A stretch of DNA of 40,394 bases, from positions 1-40,394 of IMG/VR virus record IMGVR_UViG_3300035216_001689. One strand, written 5' to 3'. Shown in pieces: positions 24,201-33,900 of the stretch. Position numbers and translations under genes: made by a program. The number at the start of each line of letters is the position of its first letter. Within the stretch, counting starts at the first letter, position 1. Source of the stretch: a virus. The notes beneath the pieces are model-generated. The model ran no database searches, was not told the origin of the DNA, and saw only the letters and a program-made list of their open reading frames with translations.

Positions 24201-26602
24201 ACTTCTTCCACTAACGAGTTTATTACCTCGTGCCCAACATAATACTCCTCTTCTGATAGTTTAATAGACTGCTGATCAGCAGATCCTACCAATAAAAATA
24301 TCAAATTACTCAGATCCAACCGATCTTTTCCTTTTTCTCCAGGGCCTCCCTCTCCATTTTTTACGTCTTTCACTCCGTTGATTTCTATAGGCTGCCAAAG
24401 ATTAGGATTATTTTCTGGGTTTATATCTATTTCGGAAAACCAGTTTTTATTTTTAATATCTTGGTCTTCTGTATTTTTTAAAATATAAAAAATATCAGTT
24501 GATACCGTGCTTCCATTCTCGTCTTTTGCAGTCAGCAATTCTGTAAAATCTTCAAAAGAATCACCTTGATTGTAATCTCCCGTTATTTTATACAAAATCG
24601 ATTTACTTTCCAAAACGCTGCCCACCTTATTTACATATTGATTGCTTTGATTAAAGCTCCCTAAAATATCTCCAGCGTCTTGCCCCATCTCATAAAAACC
24701 AACCCCTCCATTATGCCTAGTGTACCTAACTTTATCTCCTTGTTGGTAAAATTTTTGATCATTAATCTTTATGTCTTTAAAGGAAAATTCTTGGTAATCA
24801 TTTATACTCTTAGTGGTTGTATAGAATTTTGCATTATTTTCATCTCCTTGATATGTTACGCTTGCTTCTTGGTCCTTATAAGTATAGTTTTCGTATCTAT
24901 TGAACTTCTCATTTAAGCTCAAACCAATAGAGTATGAGTATTTCTCTCCTCCCTCTTCGTAAGCTATGTACTCGCCCTTCTTGTATGTTTTCTTTGTCTC
25001 AAATTCTTTTAAATTGTCTGTAGGGCCAGATATTAACGTCGTATTTAATGACCTTGGCCCATAAAGAGGAGCGTTAATATCTACAGTGTTCGCAGTAAAC
25101 AAATATTGAGGCTCGAGCAGGGATTGGTCCTCACTGCCAATTATCCCCCCCTGATTTTGCGCTATATCAATGTCAAATTCGTTTACATTATACGAATCCT
25201 TATTAGTATCTGGATTAACCTCTTTTACAGAATAATCATCTAAAACAACTCCCTGCAGATAATCATCAGAAGGATTTCTTAAAAACTTAGGGTCACTTGG
25301 GTCCTCAATTTTGTCCGACTCTTTATTAAATTTTAAAGTTTCTCCGTTTTTATTACAAAAGCCGTCTATTGGCCCTTCGCAAATTAGATCTATAGTTTTG
25401 TATATTGATGATGACTCCATCTTGAACCACCCAACTCCATTATCTCTATTTGCATTTATCCACCTTTCTCCAACACTTATAGGGAAATACCCCTCTCGAG
25501 CTTTATCTTTGTACCCTATATAGGTGAGCTCTCCATCTTGCGCAAAAGCTATCGGGTAGAAAACTTTCTCCTCACCATTGGTATCTAACTGAGGAACGCT
25601 TTGCACACATGAATATGAAGTCCACCTAGCTTGGTTTCCTGGCACCTTATAAGTATGGTCTGCCTGTGATCTAGGGACCCAATTCCCGTCGTGACCCACC
25701 CCGATGTCACCGATTATACTGGAAACCCCCTTAAGGTAGTTCCATTCGTACCAGAAATACCCTGCTAACGAATTTCCTTTCCTCTCAACATTGCCTTGTC
25801 TTTCTGGGGTATTTATATATGGATTAACGTTTTCATCGATATTTGTTATTTGCTCTCTCTGAACATCTGCGTTTACAAAATCTCCATAAATCCCATCCTG
25901 CCCACCAAACTTAGTATTAGGTAGCATCTTCTTGAGAAACTGATAAGCAGGATCCGAAGATTTAAAATTACTACTTCCATCAAATAAATTCAAAACAAAA
26001 GAAGACATCAATGGTCCAGCCTCTGGATTGTAATGCTTATTGTATTTAGGTATTATACTAAAAATACCATTATCAAAACTTATAAGTTTGCCTGCCTCCA
26101 CATCATAATCATAATTTACATTGCACGAAGAAATTACATTGCTACCAACCAACATCCTTCCGTATCCAACCGGGATACTGGCGCCCTGATTAAATCTATT
26201 GTCCCCTCCTTCAAAAATAAAAGACTGAGTTTGAGTGACCAGTGTTTCATCATCCCGTTCCATTGCCTCGGCCATTTTCTTAGAAACTAACATCGATGCT
26301 GCCGTTGTCGCAGCCATCATAACCAAGTTTAATGCAAAGGTTGCCGACCCTTGTGGTACAGGAAATATATGTATATTCTTCCTCGTTGGAAGACTGTAAT
26401 CTTCTTGCCTTATAAATTCTCCACTAGGCAATTTTTTTATGCCATAGATTATTCCTTCTTTTTGTTTTTTATTTAGATAAATTTCTATTTCTTGTCGGTT
26501 GGCAAATAATGCTGAAATAGCCTCGCATGGAGAATCAACATCCAAGTCCCATTCTTCTCCAAACCTAGCTCCAAGCTCACCATGTAGAAATACCTTTTTC
26601 AT
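21218..26602 (-). CDS. Tail tip protein: gpI-like domain fused to gpJ-like host-specificity protein, with C-type-lectin-like insert
   Basis: 1794 residues from the ATG at 26602, which has an AGGT-type ribosome-binding site and lies 18 nt after the gpK stop; an earlier in-frame ATG at 26668 would overlap gpK by 49 nt. Residues about 1-90 (KKVFLHGELGARFGEEWDL, SPCEAISALFANR) match lambda gpI, followed by a hydrophobic stretch (ALNLVMMAATTAASMLV). The gpJ part starts at IPVGYGRMLVGSNVISSC. Middle landmarks are LYDLISNKRYGVGKFGI with WTLYKIAKYCDEFVSTGY, FASIFRAYAYWSGGAINFF, and YLKPGDIIDVMDNKR. A C-type-lectin-like domain occupies about 1470-1630, then gpJ sequence resumes (GRYKIVNITES) and a fibronectin-III-like domain ends the protein. 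About 600 residues between 200 and 900 are extra relative to lambda gpJ. It forms the tail-tip hub and first host contact. Confidence 0.9.
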   Translation of the reverse strand: MKKVFLHGELGARFGEEWDLDVDSPCEAISALFANRQEIEIYLNKKQKEGIIYGIKKLPSGEFIRQEDYSLPTRKNIHIFPVPQGSATFALNLVMMAATTAASMLVSKKMAEAMERDDETLVTQTQSFIFEGGDNRFNQGASIPVGYGRMLVGSNVISSCNVNYDYDVEAGKLISFDNGIFSIIPKYNKHYNPEAGPLMSSFVLNLFDGSSNFKSSDPAYQFLKKMLPNTKFGGQDGIYGDFVNADVQREQITNIDENVNPYINTPERQGNVERKGNSLAGYFWYEWNYLKGVSSIIGDIGVGHDGNWVPRSQADHTYKVPGNQARWTSYSCVQSVPQLDTNGEEKVFYPIAFAQDGELTYIGYKDKAREGYFPISVGERWINANRDNGVGWFKMESSSIYKTIDLICEGPIDGFCNKNGETLKFNKESDKIEDPSDPKFLRNPSDDYLQGVVLDDYSVKEVNPDTNKDSYNVNEFDIDIAQNQGGIIGSEDQSLLEPQYLFTANTVDINAPLYGPRSLNTTLISGPTDNLKEFETKKTYKKGEYIAYEEGGEKYSYSIGLSLNEKFNRYENYTYKDQEASVTYQGDENNAKFYTTTKSINDYQEFSFKDIKINDQKFYQQGDKVRYTRHNGGVGFYEMGQDAGDILGSFNQSNQYVNKVGSVLESKSILYKITGDYNQGDSFEDFTELLTAKDENGSTVSTDIFYILKNTEDQDIKNKNWFSEIDINPENNPNLWQPIEINGVKDVKNGEGGPGEKGKDRLDLSNLIFLLVGSADQQSIKLSEEEYYVGHEVINSLVEEVLVTLQVDELAYHYEGDNIEVSYEIGELWEWLILLTSGYYGTKSAFGVKEASDLFSMSALEASAQPVPAIASSKKFSERGAAKVKDAAVDGSISAGLLGLFVYIQSEDRWRIGNKIENSGEIWPNKAKFRIKYGNEGEVPYSTDVFMYGVATSPYRKDIKIYLPPNPSRKNRNIKVYKLNRERNLAKEGEIAARYKERFSLAGVTEITPTQLSYPNSVVIGTRVNAKDLPSVPNRNYHLKLKKIAVPSNYDPENRQYDGNWDGKFRGQASKDDPVPQPAKLWTDNPAWCLYDLISNKRYGVGKFGIKPENIDRWTLYKIAKYCDEFVSTGYSPKYQKREFELVGNGKIKINENYGADLFSKEFSHIDKKLAIYYDSGKCESIKIVNTQSTNKVIFLERNPVIDLGRCAVEIDYPLVEPRYTLNAFMMSSENAFNLINEFASIFRAYAYWSGGAINFFQDEKKESVMLFANNNTSKEGFSYSSTPKTSRTNSCKIKYLDKFNMFKPKMEYSEDRKSIQENNMIEQTIDGFGITSQSQAKRAADFIVKTANMESEIVSFETSAIGSYLKPGDIIDVMDNKRTVGRFAGKIIDVWAEPDAKSVKISVDYPINSLIDENDKNTWKSISIYTLSGNQTIETLDEKAVVQEQDIDNMRLPQINNFQVIDLYANNQEMTIIDNPYSFITGEYTFEEAAEDAEDRGGSLATINNETDQLMVQSVIGSGQTGWLAGYYLESPQPSRFVWLNPEDDCGSSNNGEIPFYSWAEGFPKIGDSIETHNNKEILVTDCDEYEIKTDPPEGFGDFIAVSGSHDHDVNGDWVTLKKKDKIGYIFERKLDDSLFKIKDSKGLTFSIEDSVNLAEPGRYKIVNITESSNGVYKIQGVEYNEDKFDNIEKSLSVKKPNSPVIFTENSLDAPSGVTVEILFEDIVDKIPYGIKASWERVEGAASYRVQFFSEDLLLSTFEIQANLELEIMSHDYRSEKIIENGNYYARVYSVAR
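21712..22197 (-). other. C-type-lectin-like domain inside the gpJ-like protein
   Basis: The segment reads as a CTLD: YTFEEAAEDAEDRGGSLATI (first helices and strand), a variable loop, GWLAGYYLE, FVWLNPEDDCG, FYSWAEGFP (the counterpart of the W..GEPN region), and KIGYIFERK as the closing strand. Two cysteines (DDCG and VTDCDEY) could pair. It interrupts gpJ sequence, which continues directly after it. CTLDs in phage tails and in diversity-generating systems bind receptors; sugar binding is an inference. Confidence 0.7.
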
Positions 26603-26619
26603 CCTTTTACCTAGTATAT

Positions 26620-27333
26620 TTACACTAACGAAGCATGCCTGTACACTTCTTTTATTTTTGATTGCCAACGCTCATCCAGTAATTCTCGGCGCGATAAAGT
26701 TCCACTTACTTGATGCATAAAATTATCATCACCAATATATATTCCAACATGAAACCTTTTACCTTTTTTAATTTCAAACACTATTACATCGTGTTTGTTT
26801 AATTTTTTATCTTCTATTTTAGATAAGTTTTTATTTAATATTTTTAATAATAGTTTATTTGCTTTATCGTCTTCTTCTGGAAGCCAGTAGTTTTTGTTCC
26901 ATTTAGATATGTTTATATTTAATTCTTTTTTAAAATAATCTTTAAACATACAAGTACATTCAAAAAATCCTTTTATATAAGGTCTACCAGTGAGCATATT
27001 AGTATTATAACTTTCAGGATAATATAAATAAAATTTTTTAGTAATTAAACTATAAATTAAATAAGGCACACCGACTTCCTCAGACATAGCGATATCAGGT
27101 TTTGACGGTTTTTCATTAGTCTTCGGGTGCGAATGATATATTCCGATTATTCTTTTATCCATATTGTGTTTTAAGAATTTTAACGGCGATATTGTGAAAT
27201 GCTCTATTGGATTAGTATGTTCATTTATTGCTGGTTCAACAGAAACAGTTAGATCCCTATTAAGCAATATGAATCCGCAAACTTCCTCTCCAGGGTTGCC
27301 TTCTGCATGTTTTATTATCTCAGTCTCAAACAT
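26620..27333 (-). CDS. Tail assembly protein gpK-like: JAMM/MPN plus NlpC/P60 domains
   Basis: 237 residues in two domains, as in lambda gpK. Residues 1-110 are a JAMM/MPN domain with EEVCGF (Glu) and HSHPKTNEKPSKPD, giving HxH-x10-D for zinc. Residues 125-237 are an NlpC/P60 cysteine peptidase with ECTCMFKDYF (Cys), RFHVGIYIGDD (His) and FMHQVSG. Family members act in tail-tip assembly and cleave peptidoglycan on entry. All expected metal and catalytic residues are visible. It follows the gpL-like gene with no gap and precedes gpI/J as in lambda. Confidence 0.92.
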   Translation of the reverse strand: MFETEIIKHAEGNPGEEVCGFILLNRDLTVSVEPAINEHTNPIEHFTISPLKFLKHNMDKRIIGIYHSHPKTNEKPSKPDIAMSEEVGVPYLIYSLITKKFYLYYPESYNTNMLTGRPYIKGFFECTCMFKDYFKKELNINISKWNKNYWLPEEDDKANKLLLKILNKNLSKIEDKKLNKHDVIVFEIKKGKRFHVGIYIGDDNFMHQVSGTLSRRELLDERWQSKIKEVYRHASLV

Positions 27334-28368
27334 CTATTTAAATTCATAAGGGTCAACCCCTGGAAATCCTCCGAATGGAAGTCCATTTTCAGATTCAGTC
27401 CAGGACCCTCCGCCATTTGGACTATTACTTACTCTTCTTCCTCCTCCTGCTCCAGTTGCTGCATCCGAAAACCTTAGCTTGCATCCGCATAAGCTTCTAT
27501 CACAATCATCAAGAACCCAGTTTTCTGTATCGTAAATAGGATTAGACCTAACGGCGTCATTAAGACATACATACATATCTACAGGGTTCAAGGAAGAGTC
27601 GTGATCAAATGGTACAATTCTAACCACATCTCCCCTCAAGTATGTTCCTGTTGCGGCCCAGTCAGGGTAAACTCCTCCTTCTTCTTCTTTCTTTCCGAAT
27701 TCTTTGTTTTGAAACTCCCCACTAAAGTAAACTTCTTCGCCAACCATATTTTGATTGTATCCGCTAGGAACAAATCTTTTATTTTTTTCGTCAGCAATAG
27801 GCTTGCCCTTGTACCCGCAACCTATATCTCCCCTATAGCGCCAACCGCAATTATTAGAATAAACAGTTCTAGCTGGTACGCTTGCGTTCTGTAATTCCAA
27901 TAAAGAGACCAGTTCGAATTCAACTATATTATCGTCTTCTTTTGTTTTTTGGTTTACGAAGAATACGTCTTCAGCGAATGACGCTTCAGGATCAGGCTCA
28001 GCATGCGGATTAACTCCATTTGGAAAATTTATTGCATCCAAATACTTAACAAATGTTTTAATCCTAGTAACCTTATAATTAATAAAGTCATTAAAATAAT
28101 TAAGCCTCAGGGAGATTACTCCTTGGTGGTTTGTGAATGTCATTTTTGGCCTAGGAAGCCTACCATCTCCATGAGTCTCAAATCCAGTAGCTTTTATTGG
28201 AAAAAAATCATACTCTTGACCATCAAAAACCAATTTCTTCTTGTACCCGTTTTCTCCTGCGTGAAAAAGATACTGTCCCTTATCGCGAAGATTTATTTTA
28301 TATAGACATATAATTGCGGAAGCGTCCAATTCAAATATAGCCTTAACATTACTATCGGTATTTTTCAT
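27334..28368 (-). CDS. Minor tail protein gpL-like with [4Fe-4S] cysteines and CBM-like insert
   Basis: 344 residues from the ATG at 28368; a TTG at 28374 is also in frame. The N-terminal domain (YDFFPIKATGFETHGDGRLPRPKMTF) and the beginning of the second domain match gpL. Four conserved cysteines for an iron-sulfur cluster are visible: NNCGWRYRGDIGC and LDDCDRSLCGC (five cysteines, one extra). Between the pairs is WAATGTYLRGDVV ... YVCLNDAVRSNPIYDTENW, a pattern like carbohydrate-binding module 5/12. The ending GLPFGGFPGVDPYEFK is the family C-terminus. It sits in the tail-tip baseplate between gpM and gpJ. Its cluster would be redox-sensitive, by analogy with lambda. Confidence 0.9.
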   Translation of the reverse strand: MKNTDSNVKAIFELDASAIICLYKINLRDKGQYLFHAGENGYKKKLVFDGQEYDFFPIKATGFETHGDGRLPRPKMTFTNHQGVISLRLNYFNDFINYKVTRIKTFVKYLDAINFPNGVNPHAEPDPEASFAEDVFFVNQKTKEDDNIVEFELVSLLELQNASVPARTVYSNNCGWRYRGDIGCGYKGKPIADEKNKRFVPSGYNQNMVGEEVYFSGEFQNKEFGKKEEEGGVYPDWAATGTYLRGDVVRIVPFDHDSSLNPVDMYVCLNDAVRSNPIYDTENWVLDDCDRSLCGCKLRFSDAATGAGGGRRVSNSPNGGGSWTESENGLPFGGFPGVDPYEFK

Positions 28369-28370
28369 TA

Positions 28371-29573
28371 TCAATAATTATTATAATTTATTCCGTTTTG
28401 ATTTGTAGTTCCATCAGCATTAACAGACCCCAAGAAATTAGAGATATTTATATTATTTTCAATGTTGTAGGAATATGCAGGTTTTGGTGGTAATCCATAA
28501 ACTCTACTAACCTCCTTGGTTTGCTTGATTACCGGAAGGTAAGATAACTCCGTCCTAATTTCTCTAATATTATCAGAAAAATTACTCTTCCCACCAAGCC
28601 CAATATGCCAATTCATATTATTATATTGATACCCATAACTATACTGAGCTAAATGATATATATCATCAGAAGCTCCAAAATAATAAAAACAATAAAATAT
28701 ATGATTTTTTAAAATTAAAGGATCCCTCGAAGATAATTCTATTTCTTCATTATCTATATACTTCCCCCAAAGATTACTTTTCATTTTTCCATTCCAGTTG
28801 TAATCTAAATACTCCCCAATTTGCTCTATGAATACTTCGTCTCTATTTTCTCCACTCTTGAATATTGAATCCGCGTTACAGTTTTTATTAATCTGAAATA
28901 TACTATTCCACTCCTCAAGCATTTCGCCTTTTTTTTGAGACGAATTAGTTTTCGCCACAAACTTGTCTGGCAATATCAAGCTTCCGGTTTCATTCGAGTT
29001 GCCACTAATAAAATTTCTCTTGATATCGATATTAAAAATGCACCCTTGAAGCGACGAAGAGGTTAAAGCTATAGATCCAGTTGAGCTTATGTTATTCTCC
29101 TCGATTTCTATAAAAGGCATATTTCCTTCAGTAGAGTGTACGTTAGACACCTCAACAACCCCCTGAGGAGACCAAGGTTCATCATAATAATCTTCAAGTA
29201 TTATTTTCCCAGAGTGAACGTATTCCGATTGACTTAAATCAGACTTTTTAGTTAAAGGTTTCAGGTTACCAATTGTGACATTTTCGCTACTAGATAAAGG
29301 CGATACGCTCTCTCCAGGTGCCCAGGGCATGGATTCTGGGTATCCCAGCTTATTGGTCTGCGAGGACGAAAGTTGCACAATTTGCTCGGAAACATATTTC
29401 ACTCTTTCAAACTTCCATATGTAGTCAGATTTTGTTTGGTATTCAATTATTCCAGTTGTCCCGCTATTGTATATTTTAATTCTTGATTGTGATTCTGCAT
29501 TCATTACCACCTGCATGCGAATGTAATCATTACTCGAATCATTATCTCCTGATGAAAAATTATATATATTCAT
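28371..29573 (-). CDS. Tail-operon protein, unknown
   Basis: 400 residues, overlapping the upstream gene by 4 nt (ATGA). It lies between the 460-residue protein and gpL. No family is recognised. It is rich in Ser, Asn and Tyr, with beta-type segments (GSIALTSSSLQGCIFNID; HIFYCFYYFGASDDIYHLAQY) and no membrane span or signal peptide. The C-terminus is Asn-rich. Position suggests a structural tail-tip component or a small decoration protein; this is inference from synteny, since the lambda operon has no equivalent between gpM and gpL. Confidence 0.6.
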   Translation of the reverse strand: MNIYNFSSGDNDSSNDYIRMQVVMNAESQSRIKIYNSGTTGIIEYQTKSDYIWKFERVKYVSEQIVQLSSSQTNKLGYPESMPWAPGESVSPLSSSENVTIGNLKPLTKKSDLSQSEYVHSGKIILEDYYDEPWSPQGVVEVSNVHSTEGNMPFIEIEENNISSTGSIALTSSSLQGCIFNIDIKRNFISGNSNETGSLILPDKFVAKTNSSQKKGEMLEEWNSIFQINKNCNADSIFKSGENRDEVFIEQIGEYLDYNWNGKMKSNLWGKYIDNEEIELSSRDPLILKNHIFYCFYYFGASDDIYHLAQYSYGYQYNNMNWHIGLGGKSNFSDNIREIRTELSYLPVIKQTKEVSRVYGLPPKPAYSYNIENNINISNFLGSVNADGTTNQNGINYNNY

Positions 29574-30952
29574 ATTATTTCTTCCATTGGGTATGCGTCA
29601 AAATTTCCGCTATCAACTATAAACATTCTTACATCTTCTGCTCCCCCTTGGACTATTTCTGCATTAAAGAAAACCGCTTGATTACTTAAGTCTCCCGCAT
29701 TCTGAACGGGCTCAACCTTTACAATCATACCTGTCCAGGAATAACCATCGAGATCAACAACTCCAGTATTATTACTTTCGTATGAGACTTCCATAATTTT
29801 GTCTTGATAATTTACTTGAGTAGGGGGAAATGTAGACTGCAATAAATTACTTATATCATTATGCTGCCCAGCTTGAATTAATTGATTAACCATAGAGTTG
29901 AACACCCCAAGAGATCCGGATACGCCTAGATTACCATAAGCCTCATACCAATTCGGCTTCATATTCTCAAGCATTGATGCGTAATTTAAAGAGATGTCTC
30001 TTAGGCCGGTAAAAACATTTTCAATTGAAACTTCATCCGAAGTATTAAGCTCTATTGTTTTCTTTTTATTTAAGAAATATTGGTTTTGTATTTTTTCTAT
30101 AGTTGACAAATCTGGCTCCACGAAGTTTTCATAATTATTTAAAAAATCAGTATTATTTATTGGGCACAAAAACTCTCCTTCAAGTAAAAATGATGGCTTG
30201 CAGTAGTTTGACTCTAATTCGGGATTCTCTGTTATGGACAAGTTTAATCCAGATTTCTCAAAAAATTGACTACCTTCATCCTCAGTATAAAAGACCTGCT
30301 CTCTTGGCATATAATTACTATCGCCTGATTCTTCGAACCATTGTCCAGACCCAATGTGCTCATCGTTTCGTAAGATTAAATTTTCACCAGCACCGTAGCA
30401 ATCATAACTTTCCCACCACATCACTGAAACGTAATCAGGCTGCCTACAATTCATAACTTCGAAACCTGGTAGAATATTTATTTTTGCGCTAAATTTATCT
30501 CCATCTCTATTTTCTAATGTGCCTGGGTGACCATTCGTTAGCTCTGAGATCAAAGGATGAAAGAATGTGTCTATCACTATTCTCTGAAATGGCTGGAGAG
30601 TAAAAGGTAACTCCGAGGTGTTTCCTGTATTATACTCAGGATAATCAGCGTAATCGGGATACTTAAATATGGAAAACCTTTGCGGGTCTGTATTTCTAAA
30701 TCCGGTTACAGTAATTGGAAGGTTACAAACATTAACTATGCTAATAAACTTCCCGCTATCTACCGTAACTCTACTTGAATCGCAGTCGAACTCGGTAGCG
30801 GGAAGACATGATCCATCATAAATTATTGTTCCGTAATTTTCCTGCAACACATACTCTTCTTGACCTTCCTGAATCATTGGGCCGCAGTCAAGTAGCGTTG
30901 TCTCACCAGTTGGAGACAAAGTTATCCCTGATTCTTGCGTTATAAAAGACAT
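29570..30952 (-). CDS. Tail-operon protein with ASH/Ig-like domain, unknown function
   Basis: 460 residues; the start overlaps the upstream stop as TAATG and the end overlaps the next gene as ATGA. Residues about 60-170 have a pattern of the ASH/choice-of-anchor sandwich: SIVNVCNLPITVTGF (a strand with 'N.G..PL.I'), FTLQPFQRIVIDTFFHP and SAKINILPGFE. The rest contains CxxC-type pairs (LDCG, CDSS, DCYG) and a helical segment (LNYASMLENMKPNWYEAYGN). The phrase QWFEESGDSN is related to QYFEESGENN in the 1668-residue neighbour. The C-terminus is a small beta domain. A structural tail-tip role is inferred from position. Confidence 0.6.
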   Translation of the reverse strand: MSFITQESGITLSPTGETTLLDCGPMIQEGQEEYVLQENYGTIIYDGSCLPATEFDCDSSRVTVDSGKFISIVNVCNLPITVTGFRNTDPQRFSIFKYPDYADYPEYNTGNTSELPFTLQPFQRIVIDTFFHPLISELTNGHPGTLENRDGDKFSAKINILPGFEVMNCRQPDYVSVMWWESYDCYGAGENLILRNDEHIGSGQWFEESGDSNYMPREQVFYTEDEGSQFFEKSGLNLSITENPELESNYCKPSFLLEGEFLCPINNTDFLNNYENFVEPDLSTIEKIQNQYFLNKKKTIELNTSDEVSIENVFTGLRDISLNYASMLENMKPNWYEAYGNLGVSGSLGVFNSMVNQLIQAGQHNDISNLLQSTFPPTQVNYQDKIMEVSYESNNTGVVDLDGYSWTGMIVKVEPVQNAGDLSNQAVFFNAEIVQGGAEDVRMFIVDSGNFDAYPMEEII

Positions 30953-33900
30953 TATTCAGTTATCCTTATTGATCCATTTAGCCATCCGTCCATGTCTACG
31001 GAGATTATATCTACTTCAGATATACCAAAACCCATTAAGTAGTCGTCTAATAATGGCTTCAAAGATGCCTTATGATATAATAAAAATGGCCCAGTTTTTT
31101 GGAATAAAATATTTCCGCTAAAATTAGTGCCCGAAAACACTTCTATTGTTACATTTTGTTTTGCGCATAAACTTCGAACTTCTTGATAAAATGAATTCCT
31201 TCCTATTGCGGCGGAACTGGTAAACATTTTCCTTATATTATTTCCGTCAGTTATCGAAGACGAAGTTAGGAATGAAATTTGCGAAGGCTCCTTGTAAAGG
31301 TTATCTTTAATGTATTCTTGGCTAGAAAAAACTGGTATAAAAGATCTAGTAGTAGAATCGGCTCCAACATTTCCATCGTCAAGTACTAGTTTAACAATTT
31401 CTGCTTGTCCCTGCTCTATAGATTTACCATCGTTTGACCCGCCCAGCGGAAGGTTTGATAAATGCGCGCCATATCCGACTACTTTTTCATTTTTTTGTGG
31501 TACGGGTTCACTTAAAGCAGCCACGTTACTGGCTGGCGCGTTTATATTAAACTCATAATTCGCATACCCATCCATACCCTTAAATGTTCCATCGTCAGAA
31601 TTAACAACCAATTGAATCTCTTCCGAAAAGTCGCTGAGTTTTCCAACCCTAACGCCAAAGAATAAATCTAGTTTTTCTCCAGGTTTTATTATCGGCAAAT
31701 GAGAGTAGTCTCCCTGAAATTTATTGGCACGAGTAATGTTACCTATATTATAGTCAACTATTTCTAGACCAGAGTTAGCCCTAAATACCCTGACCGGCGA
31801 CCCCTTGAAAGCTACCCCCGCGTTCTTAACCCCTAAACTCTGCGAAGAATTTCCTGACCAACCTCCATTTATATTAGTGGCGACACCCTCCCTGATAACT
31901 TCGTATTTAGTATTAAAGGATTCCCAGAGTATATTTGAATTGTCAGGCTCATCTGACAGTAATTGTTGATTGCTTAAATCCCCAAAATATTGACCCCCAA
32001 ACCCCTTAACTATAGAATCCTTGCTTTGTGTAGATTTGGTATATTTTATATCTTTATTACTGCCGCCCTTAACTATACCTTGTTTTAATATTTCCGTTGT
32101 CCACTTGACGGGGTTATTCTGCTCACCCACATTAATTAATGTATTTAAAAGCTTAACGTCATGCGGCCCGCAATTGTATAAAACTATAGAAAATAAATTT
32201 TCATATCCAGAGTCGTTAGTTACCAATTCTACTACTTTTATTAAATCCATCATTCTGGCAACTTCCCCACCGGGATCCCCTTCTTGCGTTATAGGAAAAA
32301 AGAATTGAGGTTTTTTTTCAGGAGGATCCAGGTAAGGCTCCTGCCCATCATAATCATATACGTAATTTGTGGCATACTTTGACAATTGCCCATCGACACC
32401 AATCTGAGCAAACATAAAAACTGTCGGCAGTTCTTCTTCGTACCAAGAAGGATTTTGCCCCCCAAGGTCAGGGTTATTGTACCGTGAGCTGCCCGCATTG
32501 TTTTCTTTTGTCTTGTAGGCTTCTAATTTTTCATAAGGATTTTGAGATTGATAGCCATATTTCTTAAGAGTGGCATCATCTGGCCTTCTTTTTGCAAGTT
32601 CTCCACCTTTTCTTAATTGAGCACACATGTCAAGAGCATATTGGCTATAAAATTCATTATAGTCGTGACTTGCCCCCTTTAGGGGCATGGTGGCGTCAGC
32701 GGTTGTAAAAACTCCATCGCTTAGCATTATAACTATTCTATCTGTCACATGTTCAGCTCGCGGACTATTATAAAACTGAGCCAAGGCCTGGCTAATCGCC
32801 CTAGGTGAATCTTCCAATAGTGGGTCATTAGTATCTTTTATGTCTATACTCTTATAAGATTGCACTTTATCAAATGAGTTTGGGTAATCTGAAACATCCT
32901 GAATTACCTGCCTGGTATCTGCCATCAGTATAAAGCCAAGGTTTATTCTTTTTTCATCTATCTTTATTTTAAACCTATCTAAATTTTGTAAATTATACCC
33001 GTTATCAGAAAGTAAATCGCCAAGCTCCCTCAACGGGTCGTAAAGTTTACCTATTAAACTGTTAAGAATCTGATTCCCCGCAGGCCATGGCGGCATTGAG
33101 TCATCTCCACTTATGGAGCCATAAGATAATTCGGGTGCATCATAAACCCCCCCAAAAGACTTAGTTCCAGGCATTACGTATCCATCATGAGCTGTAATCA
33201 TTTTTAAAATAACATCGATTGCCATTGTGTATTTCGATAGAGTCTCCCCCTCTACCTTGAGGTATTGATTGGTCATACTTCCAGTAGTATCGACAATAAA
33301 CACTAAGTCAACCGCCTTCGACTTTCCCGACAAAGAATTGTTCGCTCCGATGTCAAATCCGATACCTTTACTGGCCTGAAGCACAGAAGAAAATGTACAC
33401 AATTCGTGCTTGGTTATCGGGTTATGTATTTCCGCGCCATAGCAAGGCCTATCCTCCGCTCTTTCTCCTATTCCAAACACCGACCTCAAATCTTCTTCTA
33501 TAGAGCTAGTTGACTCTATGAACGTTGCGGAAATCGTATGATTATTTTTGTAAACTACATCGTGACCCCAACTAGGGCAATAGAAGTTCGAACTTAGAGG
33601 CTTTGTTGGTGACGTTATTGGGTTAGAGTCCATCAGGTATGGTCTAGGCATATTGAATCTAAACTTCTTGTACCCAAGGTGACTTTCTAAAAATTGTAAT
33701 ATTTCAGCCGCTTCCTGATCGCTTCTTTTATCAAAAACCACATTAAATGTAGATAAATTTGAATTTAATTCTTTTTTATATTTCTTATTATAGTATTTTA
33801 CAAAATTTGATTGTATGTTGTCTGGAGTATGCTTGATATTAAAAGCTAAACTTGGCTTTTGGTCAAAACTCCTAACTTCTAGCCATGGATACTTTGGCGT

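Noticed and set aside
26602-26668. gpI/J start at the ATG at 26668
   Set aside because: It would overlap gpK by 49 nt, and the extra residues precede the family N-terminus; the ATG at 26602 has a ribosome-binding site and normal spacing.
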